From: Candidatus Poseidoniaceae archaeon
GTDB lineage: Archaea; Thermoplasmatota; Poseidoniia; Poseidoniales; Poseidoniaceae
Assembly (NCBI GenBank): GCA_029250305.1
Contig: JAQXFM010000267.1
Location: 1 to 11,497 of the forward strand
Length of the DNA: 11,497 bases
Direction: 5' to 3'
This document shows, piece after piece, positions 1 through 5,264 of this stretch (position 1 is its first letter; each line of letters begins with the position of its first letter). A model generated the notes under the pieces. That model saw only the letters and a list, made by a program, of their open reading frames with translations, did not search any database and was not told the DNA's origin. The translations under genes were made by a program, and so were the position numbers.

Positions 1-129
1 ATCCAATAGACCGTCGGATTGTAGCTGCGGTTGCTTTGCTAAATTCAGCAATTGAAGGACGTCAACACGATCAATGATACACGATTGTTCTAGCTCTGAA
101 TGAATAAGTACCGCAAGACAAGGATACAT
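1..129 (-). CDS. Unknown protein, N-terminal part (runs off the left edge)
   Basis: An open frame begins with ATG at 129 and stays open to base 1, giving 43 residues that begin MYPCLAVLIHSELEQS. The start lies two bases after the stop of the upstream membrane gene, and a GAGGA motif sits six bases before it, so the two genes are probably translated from one message. The visible part is rich in Leu and Gln, has no membrane segment or signal peptide, and matches no family I recognise. The AT-rich composition resembles the upstream gene, so both may have arrived together. The opposite strand also has a short open tail here (3-77), but it has no start in view. A real gene is likely, but its function is unknown. 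Confidence 0.5.
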   Translation of the reverse strand, partial: MYPCLAVLIHSELEQSCIIDRVDVLQLLNLAKQPQLQSDGLLD

Positions 130-131
130 GT

Positions 132-995
132 TCATTCCTCTTCAGGCGTCATATTCTCCCAATCCAGAACACTCAATCGTAGCACAGATGTAGCAAGAAC
201 GGCTGAAAGTATGAACAATGCTGTCCCAGTGTAACCTGGCGTTCCAATCCCTACTCGAATGATCACCGTAGACAATACGAAGCCAGTGTTCCTTGCGAGT
301 GGTAAGAAATCGGTAATGTGCTTGTAAGAGGAGAGGAGTATGATAATATCTGACACGATGAGCCATGTGAAGAAGTCAAGGAAAAATACAGTCCTGCTGA
401 GTTCATTGTCTCCATTAACAAACCCTATTGTCCAAGATGTGAATGAGTAAACCGCTACTAAAACATACACAACAGCGAGTGCACATGCTAACTTCTGCTT
501 CTGATGGATGAACCTTTCAATTGCAGGTTCTTTGCTGCTTGAAACGATGGGGGAGTGGATCATTTTCCTGAAGTACAAGGCAGTTGCAAATAAAATCGTA
601 AAAGCAAAAGCTTCTACCGCAATAAAGGCAACATCTGAATCTATAACATTTACATTCGAGTCATCAATTTCTGCTAAATTCTTGAATATATCACGAACAA
701 CAAGTAAGGAAATAACTTCAAATTGTTTTCCAATTGAATTCGAAAAAGATTCGGGAATCGCCCTAATTAACTCGTATACCTCATATGCTAGAATGATCGA
801 AAAAGGAGTGTACAACGAATCTAGATATGAATCAAAGAAGTCGTTGGTTTCTGATAAATCTAGATACTGAATCCTGTATAGGAAACAAGTCAAAAGATGC
901 AGCAAGAATCCTAAAATGGCTAGATTGATTGATAATCGCCGTAAAAAAAAGTCCGTTTTTTCACCAAGAATTAACTCGTCATAATTAATTCCCAT
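132..995 (-). CDS. Multi-span membrane protein of unknown function, AT-rich
   Basis: A 287-residue integral membrane protein starting at ATG 995. Hydrophobic segments lie near residues 21-40, 60-78, 121-142, 168-192, 202-221, 238-250 and 255-272, so there are about six or seven spans. The most distinctive stretch is residues 80-111, just after span 2. It contains IPESFSNSIGKQFE followed by SLLVVRDIFK, an amphipathic, charged segment likely to lie at the membrane face. From memory, a similar 'IGKQ(F/Y)E..SL..(V/I)R.IFK' block occurs in uncharacterised bacterial membrane proteins of about 300 residues; this is not verified. The C-terminus is acidic (TPEEE). G+C is about 35% over 541-780 by my count, well below the chaperone genes, and AT-ending codons dominate, which suggests transfer from elsewhere. 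A TATA-like box lies 25-32 bases before the ATG, and the next gene is coupled two bases downstream. No enzymatic motif is visible. Confidence 0.85.
   Translation of the reverse strand: MGINYDELILGEKTDFFLRRLSINLAILGFLLHLLTCFLYRIQYLDLSETNDFFDSYLDSLYTPFSIILAYEVYELIRAIPESFSNSIGKQFEVISLLVVRDIFKNLAEIDDSNVNVIDSDVAFIAVEAFAFTILFATALYFRKMIHSPIVSSSKEPAIERFIHQKQKLACALAVVYVLVAVYSFTSWTIGFVNGDNELSRTVFFLDFFTWLIVSDIIILLSSYKHITDFLPLARNTGFVLSTVIIRVGIGTPGYTGTALFILSAVLATSVLRLSVLDWENMTPEEE
136..140 (-). promoter_or_regulatory. Shine-Dalgarno motif GAGGA for the truncated left-edge gene
   Basis: GAGGA on the minus strand overlaps the last codons of the membrane gene and ends six bases before the ATG at 129. It supports that start and translational coupling of the two genes. 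Confidence 0.5.
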
Positions 996-1019
996 TGTTT
1001 CGGAATTTTAAATTCTCCA

Positions 1020-1027
1020 CTAAATAG
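1020..1027 (-). promoter_or_regulatory. TATA-like box for the AT-rich membrane gene
   Basis: CTATTTAG on the minus strand lies 25-32 bases before the ATG at 995. That is the spacing expected for an archaeal promoter whose transcript starts at or next to the start codon. No Shine-Dalgarno motif stands directly before this ATG, which fits a leaderless message. Confidence 0.45.
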
Positions 1028-1077
1028 GGTTGTTCTTCGTCTCCGCCTCGATGGGGAGGAAAGTTTCGTTGAACTGC

Positions 1078-1095
1078 AGACGCTACGTTGCGTCT
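1078..1095. other. Small inverted repeat in the 186-base spacer
   Basis: AGACGC and GCGTCT form a perfect 6-bp stem with a 6-base loop (TACGTT). It lies in the spacer between the YjdF-like gene and the AT-rich membrane gene, about 85 bases after the former's stop. It could be a transcript hairpin or a remnant. There is no T-tract beside it, so I do not call it a terminator. The rest of 996-1181 shows no convincing gene. Confidence 0.3.
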
Positions 1096-1181
1096 CGGAC
1101 CATGATCCCTGAAGTGGATGACAGTCTTCCATGTTTGCCGGACGAGGGTATGAAAAATTCCATTCCGATGTACATTCAAGA

Positions 1182-2096
1182 TTAGGAGATCATCCCTGAT
1201 CCTTCCGAAGCATCAGGTTTGTCAGACTGAGAATTTTGGAAGACACACCGGGCAACAACCAATCCTGAAACGACGAGGGCGCCAAGCATCAACTGTCCGA
1301 TTAAGTCGTAATCAGAGTTGACGAACCCACCGCCTAACAAAACGAAATCCAATGAGAGAATTGCACCCATGGCCATCAGAGGGATGGAACCATTGTTGGT
1401 GAGCGTCACCTGAGTGGGGAGTGCCAATTGGCCACTTATGTCCGAAGTCTTGTTCATTGGATCATAAAAGTGAGCGAACAATACACCCAACCCTGCACCC
1501 AACATGTCGCTGACCAAATCACTGGCCGTGTTGACATAACCACCTTGGTCAATCGTTTGGAACATCGTCTTGCCAAAGAATTCGTACACCTCATACGCCA
1601 CGCCAATGGCAACGCTAAGGGAGAAAGCAGTGAAGGCCACAACTCGAGGTGAGAGTTGCCAACCATTGTGTTCTGACATTCGCCTCCAACCAAGCGACCA
1701 TGCAATTGCAATGGCTGTGCTGTTCATGCTGTGGACCAACTTGTCCCACCAAGGGTGGACGTGGTACATTCCGTTCACGCCATCTGCGCACAACCACTCA
1801 CCGGGTTGCATTCCATCAAAGCAGAACGGCCCAGGGCCACTGTCTGCAGCACCTAACGACCCGCCGACGAAATGGAGCATTGTTGCAAAATAGCCAATCC
1901 ATAGCGGTAGAGCCGGGATATGTGCTTTCCCTTTCCAGAGAATCATGAGGGCCAAAAGAGCCATGAGAGCCCCTCCGAAATTGTATCCTGCCCAGAGGTC
2001 GAGCCCCCGACTGAGGTTCCAGAAGGTGAGGATGACACACGAAATCAACCAAGCCAACAAAGGCCCTCTTTCAGGAACACGCATCTTCTCTTCCAC
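1182..2096 (-). CDS. YjdF/DUF2238-like multi-span membrane protein
   Basis: A 304-residue integral membrane protein. Hydrophobic spans lie near residues 13-29, 38-55, 61-82, 123-138, 150-173, 195-212, 238-257 and 264-284. Three motifs resemble the YjdF/DUF2238 family: WWDKLVHSMNS (116-126, like the family's 'D+L.HF..G'), AYEVYEFF (167-174, like its 'E..EW') and ASDLVSDMLGAGLGVL (191-206, like its 'D...D.lGa..G'). The conserved Asp, His and Glu residues in or near the membrane hint at a transport or enzymatic role, but the family's function is not established. A loop at 83-115 contains two Cys (C92, C103) and may face outside. The start is taken as GTG at 2096, because an excellent Shine-Dalgarno motif stands seven bases before it; ATG at 2084 is the alternative and would give 300 residues. 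Family assignment is from motifs only. Confidence 0.75.
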   Translation of the reverse strand: MEEKMRVPERGPLLAWLISCVILTFWNLSRGLDLWAGYNFGGALMALLALMILWKGKAHIPALPLWIGYFATMLHFVGGSLGAADSGPGPFCFDGMQPGEWLCADGVNGMYHVHPWWDKLVHSMNSTAIAIAWSLGWRRMSEHNGWQLSPRVVAFTAFSLSVAIGVAYEVYEFFGKTMFQTIDQGGYVNTASDLVSDMLGAGLGVLFAHFYDPMNKTSDISGQLALPTQVTLTNNGSIPLMAMGAILSLDFVLLGGGFVNSDYDLIGQLMLGALVVSGLVVARCVFQNSQSDKPDASEGSGMIS

Positions 2097-2100
2097 CCTT

Positions 2101-2109
2101 TCACCCCCT
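2101..2109 (-). promoter_or_regulatory. Shine-Dalgarno motif AGGGGGTGA that selects the GTG start
   Basis: AGGGGGTGA matches eight of nine bases of the consensus AGGAGGTGA. It has the same register to the GTG at 2096 as the dnaK ribosome site has to its ATG (four bases after the final A). The in-frame ATG at 2084 would be too far away, so GTG is preferred. Confidence 0.6.
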
Positions 2110-2141
2110 CTGTAAACTGCCGGTCAATGACTTCTCTTATC

Positions 2142-2158
2142 AGTATTAACCCGTTAAT
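2142..2158 (-). promoter_or_regulatory. Promoter region with a palindromic operator-like site (YjdF-like gene)
   Basis: On the minus strand GTTAATACTG gives a TATA-like element about 50 bases before the GTG start, leaving room for a leader that holds the Shine-Dalgarno site. Overlapping it is a perfect dyad, ATTAAC-CC-GTTAAT (2145-2158). The dyad covers the upstream half of the box and the position of the TFB recognition element, so a bound regulator could block initiation. The regulator is unknown. Confidence 0.35.
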
Positions 2159-2208
2159 TGGGAGACCATGCAGAGATTGTTATGTAGAGAATTCTCTCAG
2201 GAATCGAA

Positions 2209-2364
2209 TCAGTTACCACAGCCACAGCCACGGGTTTGACACAATGCATCGGCTTCTGCACTTGTGTCGGGTGTTTCCTTCGCAACAACGGCCTTCTTTG
2301 GTCGAATCCTCAAGACTGAAGGGATTCGAAGTTTGCGCTGGTTCTGATTTGTTCGGCGGTTCAT
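2209..2364 (-). CDS. Small basic protein with a Cys-rich tail (51 residues)
   Basis: This short frame runs from ATG 2364 to TGA 2209. The N-terminal half is strongly basic (MNRRTNQNQRKLRIPS, then RIRPKK). The middle is acidic and Thr/Ala-rich (KETPDTSAEADA). The protein ends in CQTRGCGCGN, with Cys at 42, 47 and 49 (C-x4-C-x-C), which could bind a metal or be modified. An in-frame TAA two codons before the ATG fixes the start. A TATA-like box lies 23-30 bases upstream, right for a leaderless transcript, and codon use resembles the neighbours. It lies between pyrG and the YjdF-like gene, 112 bases before the latter's GTG. I do not recognise the family. It could be a chance frame, but promoter placement, codon use and the ordered Cys tail argue that it is real. 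The opposite-strand frame over the same bases is a shadow. Confidence 0.6.
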   Translation of the reverse strand: MNRRTNQNQRKLRIPSVLRIRPKKAVVAKETPDTSAEADALCQTRGCGCGN

Positions 2365-2374
2365 GTTTTACCCA

Positions 2375-2386
2375 CAAGGAACCTTG
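2375..2386. promoter_or_regulatory. 12-bp palindrome between the TATA-like box and start of the small gene
   Basis: CAAGG-AA-CCTTG is a perfect 5-bp dyad with a two-base centre, lying 11-22 bases before the ATG at 2364 and touching the TATA-like box. A protein bound here would cover the initiation region. It is short enough to arise by chance. Confidence 0.3.
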
Positions 2387-2394
2387 ATAATAAC
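2387..2394 (-). promoter_or_regulatory. TATA-like box for the 51-residue gene
   Basis: TTATTATC on the minus strand is 23-30 bases before the ATG at 2364, the normal distance for an archaeal leaderless transcript. Confidence 0.4.
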
Positions 2395-2408
2395 ATTTTG
2401 AAACGAGG

Positions 2409-2442
2409 TAATAAGAAAATGATGATCTCTTTCGACCATTTT
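2409..2442 (-). terminator. Possible terminator after pyrG
   Basis: Just after the pyrG stop, the minus strand has AAAATG and CATTTT arms (2437-2442 and 2416-2421) around a 15-base loop, followed by CTTATT. The T-rich run is the part most like an archaeal terminator, and the stem is weak. Confidence 0.35.
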
Positions 2443-2446
2443 GCCT

Positions 2447-4078
2447 TCAAAGCTGTCCGGTTGATGCTTTGAGGAGGCCCAAGAATGGTGGGCTTGGACG
2501 GCCAGGACGACTCTTGAATTCAGGGTGATATTGCACTCCAACGTAGTATGGGTGGCCTTTCAACTCGAAGATTTCGCAGCGTTGCCCAGTCTCATCTTTA
2601 CCCACAAACACCAAACCTTCTGCCTCGATTCGCTCGATCAAATCTGGATTGACTTCGTATCGGTGACGGTGACGCTCGTCAACCGCTTCTCCTTCGCCGT
2701 AGAGGGTTCGAATCTTGCATTCATCGACTTGCCAAAGGGTTGGTCGAGTGCCGAGGCGCATGGTACCACCAAGGTGGGTTTTGGAAATTTCTGGCATGAA
2801 CACAACGGCTGCTGTTGGTGCATTTTCGTCAAATTCAGTTGAATTTGCTCCTTCTAAGTTGAGCACGTTTCGGCAGAACTCAATGGTTGCCACCTGAAGA
2901 CCAAGGCAAATGCCGAGGTAAGGTGTTTGAGTCGTTCGAGCATAATGTGCTGCAGCGATTTTACCTTCTACGCCACGGTCACCAAAGCCACCGGGAACCA
3001 GAACGCCATCGGCGTTCTTGAGCAAATCCCAAGCTGTTGTTTTCTCTGCTTCGTTGCTCCAATCGGATTCAAGATGGCTCGCTTCAATCCAATCGATGAT
3101 CAACTTTCGGTCAACGGCCATTGCAGCGTGCTGAAGGCTCTTGATGACGGAAAGGTAAGCGTCAGAGAGGTTGGTGTACTTACCAACCATTGCGATGTGA
3201 ACTACTTGGGTGAGGGTGTCAAGGTGGTGAGCCATTGTTTTCCAATCTTTGAGCAGGTCGGTTGCGCGGTGATCAACGCCGAGAATTTCGCAAAGCCCTT
3301 GCTCCTGAAGCATCAACGGCACGTGGTAGATGTTCGGCACATCGTGTGTGGACATCACGGCTTGTGGAGAGACATGGCAGAAGGCTGCGAGTTTTTCACG
3401 GGTCTCAACTGAAAGCGGTGCTGTGGAGCGGCAGACAAGAATATCTGGCGTGATTCCCAGACCTCGCAATTCCTTGACGGTGTGCTGGGTTGGTTTGGTT
3501 TTCTGTTCGCCCACGGGGCCCATTACGGGCACAAGTGAGACGTGAACGAAGGTCACATTTTCTCTTCCAACACGGAATTGAAATTGACGCAGGGCCTCGA
3601 TGTAGGGCGATGATTCAATGTCCCCGACTGTGCCGCCGAGTTCAATGATGCATGCGTCTGGGATTTCTCCGCTGCCATCTGCTGGTTGGTGAGCGACGTC
3701 TTCGATCCACTCTTGGACAGCGTCCGTCACGTGTGGAATCACTTGGACTGTTTTTCCGAGATAATCGCCCCTTCGTTCAGCCTCGATAACTTTCGAGTAG
3801 ATTTTCCCTGTGGTGAGGTTGTTATTTTTCCCGAGGTTGATGTCGAGGAATCGCTCATAATTGCCAAGGTCCAAATCGACCTCGCCACCGTCGTCCAAAA
3901 CGAAAACTTCTCCGTGTTCAAACGGCGACATTGTTCCAGCATCGCTGTTCAAATATGGATCAATCTTGATCGAAGTGACTCTCAGGCCCGCGCTTTTCAG
4001 CAAAACGCCGATGCTGCTTGCTGTTACTCCTTTGCCCAATCCGGACAGGACGCCTCCGCTAACAACAACGTACTTCAT
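2447..4078 (-). CDS. pyrG: CTP synthase (glutamine-hydrolysing)
   Basis: CTP synthase makes CTP from UTP, ATP and glutamine, the last step of de novo pyrimidine nucleotide synthesis. The 543 residues match the usual length (about 545 in E. coli). The N-terminal amidoligase domain shows the P-loop-like SGGVLSGLGKG (7-17), KIDPYLNSDAGTMSP (38-52), HGEVFVLDDGGEVDLDLG (55-72), ELGGTVGDIES (146-156) and GEQKTKPTQHTVKEL (190-204). The C-terminal class I glutamine amidotransferase domain shows PGGFGDRG (362-369), the nucleophile Cys391 in GICLG, GTMRLG (438-443), RHRYEVNP (471-478) and the catalytic His518/Glu520 in QYHPEF. The start is taken as ATG 4078 because the protein then begins MKYVVVSGG, as in archaeal PyrG. 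An open extension to ATG 4123 adds 15 residues with no family counterpart. It diverges from tdh. All key residues are present, so it should be active. Confidence 0.97.
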   Translation of the reverse strand: MKYVVVSGGVLSGLGKGVTASSIGVLLKSAGLRVTSIKIDPYLNSDAGTMSPFEHGEVFVLDDGGEVDLDLGNYERFLDINLGKNNNLTTGKIYSKVIEAERRGDYLGKTVQVIPHVTDAVQEWIEDVAHQPADGSGEIPDACIIELGGTVGDIESSPYIEALRQFQFRVGRENVTFVHVSLVPVMGPVGEQKTKPTQHTVKELRGLGITPDILVCRSTAPLSVETREKLAAFCHVSPQAVMSTHDVPNIYHVPLMLQEQGLCEILGVDHRATDLLKDWKTMAHHLDTLTQVVHIAMVGKYTNLSDAYLSVIKSLQHAAMAVDRKLIIDWIEASHLESDWSNEAEKTTAWDLLKNADGVLVPGGFGDRGVEGKIAAAHYARTTQTPYLGICLGLQVATIEFCRNVLNLEGANSTEFDENAPTAAVVFMPEISKTHLGGTMRLGTRPTLWQVDECKIRTLYGEGEAVDERHRHRYEVNPDLIERIEAEGLVFVGKDETGQRCEIFELKGHPYYVGVQYHPEFKSRPGRPSPPFLGLLKASTGQL

Positions 4079-4112
4079 GCACATCAACGGGCTTTTAGGC
4101 CGTCGCGCCTCC

Positions 4113-4120
4113 CATATCAA
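4113..4120 (-). promoter_or_regulatory. Likely TATA-like box for pyrG
   Basis: TTGATATG, followed by GG, lies 35-42 bases before the pyrG ATG, so the leader would be roughly ten to fifteen bases. The Hsp20-like gene has a very similar element (TTGATATAGGG), which supports this reading. A weak hairpin (4087-4103) lies in the would-be leader. Confidence 0.4.
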
Positions 4121-4154
4121 CATACCTCAACCTTCGAGTGATTATGTTCTTGCC

Positions 4155-4193
4155 ATGTTGAGCGAAGAATGAATAGGTAGGTTCGCTGAACAT
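4155..4193. promoter_or_regulatory. Long inverted repeat in the tdh/pyrG divergent promoter region
   Basis: ATGTTGAGCGAA (4155-4166) and TTCGCTGAACAT (4182-4193) pair at 11 of 12 positions, with one G-G mismatch, around a 15-base centre. The centre contains TGAATAGG (4170-4177), a candidate tdh TATA-like element, so the two arms would flank the box. This looks like an operator bound by a dimeric or two-site regulator. Alternatively, if transcription starts upstream (ATTATGTT at 4140-4147), part of it would lie in the leader. The ligand and regulator are unknown. Confidence 0.45.
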
Positions 4194-4199
4194 CAGGAA

Positions 4200-4204
4200 G
4201 AGGG
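4200..4204 (+). promoter_or_regulatory. Shine-Dalgarno motif GAGGG for tdh
   Basis: GAGGG ends five bases before the ATG at 4210. It supports that start over the in-frame ATGs at 4231 and 4234, although the family's usual N-terminus would fit the later ones. Confidence 0.45.
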
Positions 4205-4209
4205 ACCGC

Positions 4210-5262
4210 ATGGAGACCATTCCGAACACCATGATGGCTTGGACCAAAACCCTCGATGAAGCAGGTGGCTTCACCAAACAGGAACACCCTGTTCCATCGC
4301 CTTCACCCGGCGAAGTGCTTGTGAAAACGCATTCAACCTCTGTGTGCGGTACGGACATTCACATTTGGAAGTGGGACCAATGGAGCAGAGAAAACGTTCC
4401 TCTGGGCACCATTACAGGCCATGAAACATGCGGAGAAGTCGTCGCTGTAGGCGAGGGCGTGTCCGAGCCTTCGGTCGGTGATTTTGTGGCCATTGAATGC
4501 CATTTCGCCTGTTGGGAATGCCCACGATGCGTCGAAGGAAACGCGCACATTTGTGAAAATGGTTCTATTTTTGGCGTCCACATTAACGGTGCATTTGGAC
4601 CCTATTTTGTCGCCCCCGCCATCAATGCTCGACGGATTCCTGCCGGACTTGACCCTGGTCATGCCTCCATCCAAGATCCACTTGGTAATGCGATTCACAC
4701 CCTCACTGGTGGGCCGATCGAAGGCGCCACCGTGGCGATTCACGGCCTAGGACCGATTGGCTTGTTTGCTGTGAATGCTGCAAAAGCAATGGGTGCAAGC
4801 AAGGTGATCGCTGTGGATTGGGACAATCAATACAGAATGGATTTGGCTACGTCCCTTGGCGCTGATCTTGTCTTAGGCAAGGACCATGATGTCGTTGCAG
4901 AAATTCTCAATGCTACAGAGGGTCGAGGCGTGGATAATTCGTGTGAGTTTTCAGGCTCTCCACAAGCGCTTGCAAACACGATTCACAGCACTCGAATGGG
5001 TGGGTATGTCAACGTGCTTTCGGTGTACGGAAACCCAACACCAGAAGTTCCAATGAACGATGTTGTGTTCCGGTACCTCCACCTCAAAGGAATCAATGGA
5101 CGGAAGATGTGGTCGACATGGGACACGATGCATGCTCTGTTGGAACGAGGTGCCATTGATGTGGAGCGAGTGCTCACTCACCGCATGAGCATCGATGCAT
5201 TTCCTGAAGCAGTTGAGCTGGCCATTGCTGGTGATTGCGGCAAAGTTGTGCTCGACTTCTGA
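4210..5262 (+). CDS. tdh: L-threonine 3-dehydrogenase (zinc-dependent, NAD)
   Basis: This cytoplasmic enzyme oxidises L-threonine to 2-amino-3-ketobutyrate, which a lyase (not in the window) cleaves to glycine and acetyl-CoA. At 350 residues it is a medium-chain zinc dehydrogenase. The catalytic-zinc region is SVCGTDIHIWKWDQW (44-58, Cys46) and GHETCGEV (70-77, His71). The structural zinc site has Cys101, 104, 107 and 115. The nucleotide fold shows GLGPIG (179-184) with an acidic residue at 203 (AVDWDNQYR), favouring NAD. IQDPLGNAIHTL (154-165) and GINGRKMWSTW (294-304) closely resemble the threonine dehydrogenase signatures 'IFDPFGNAVHTA' and 'GIYGREMFETW', which separates it from general alcohol or sorbitol dehydrogenases. 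Compared with E. coli it has a few extra N-terminal residues. It diverges from pyrG behind a dyad and ends two bases from the convergent HMG-CoA synthase gene. Confidence 0.9.
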   Translation: METIPNTMMAWTKTLDEAGGFTKQEHPVPSPSPGEVLVKTHSTSVCGTDIHIWKWDQWSRENVPLGTITGHETCGEVVAVGEGVSEPSVGDFVAIECHFACWECPRCVEGNAHICENGSIFGVHINGAFGPYFVAPAINARRIPAGLDPGHASIQDPLGNAIHTLTGGPIEGATVAIHGLGPIGLFAVNAAKAMGASKVIAVDWDNQYRMDLATSLGADLVLGKDHDVVAEILNATEGRGVDNSCEFSGSPQALANTIHSTRMGGYVNVLSVYGNPTPEVPMNDVVFRYLHLKGINGRKMWSTWDTMHALLERGAIDVERVLTHRMSIDAFPEAVELAIAGDCGKVVLDF

Positions 5263-5264
5263 GT

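Noticed and set aside
3..77. A plus-strand open tail (PIDRRIVAAVALLNS...) at the left edge
   Set aside because: Plausible as the end of a gene, but the opposite frame has a start, a Shine-Dalgarno motif and a coupled upstream gene. Only one can be real, and more sequence to the left would decide.
1003..1015. GAATTTTAAATTC as the TATA-like box of the AT-rich membrane gene
   Set aside because: It is only about 14 bases before the ATG, so transcription would begin inside the gene. CTATTTAG at 1020-1027 has the right distance.
985..1179. A 64-codon minus-strand frame in the spacer before the AT-rich membrane gene
   Set aside because: No Shine-Dalgarno or well-placed TATA-like box, it overlaps the next gene's start, and the composition is His/Arg-rich with no recognisable pattern.
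2302..2329. An 8-bp inverted repeat TCGAATCC...GGATTCGA that looked like a terminator or tRNA T-arm
   Set aside because: It lies inside the 51-codon gene, lacks a T-tract, and the flanks do not fold into a tRNA.
1920..2387. A 155-codon plus-strand frame across the YjdF-like gene's start and the spacer
   Set aside because: It starts inside a well-supported gene on the other strand and covers the better-supported 51-codon gene; the translation looks like a shadow.
4079..4123. A 15-residue N-terminal extension of CTP synthase from ATG 4123
   Set aside because: The family begins at MKYVVVSGG. The candidate ribosome site abuts the upstream ATG too closely, and the TATA-like box lies within the extension.
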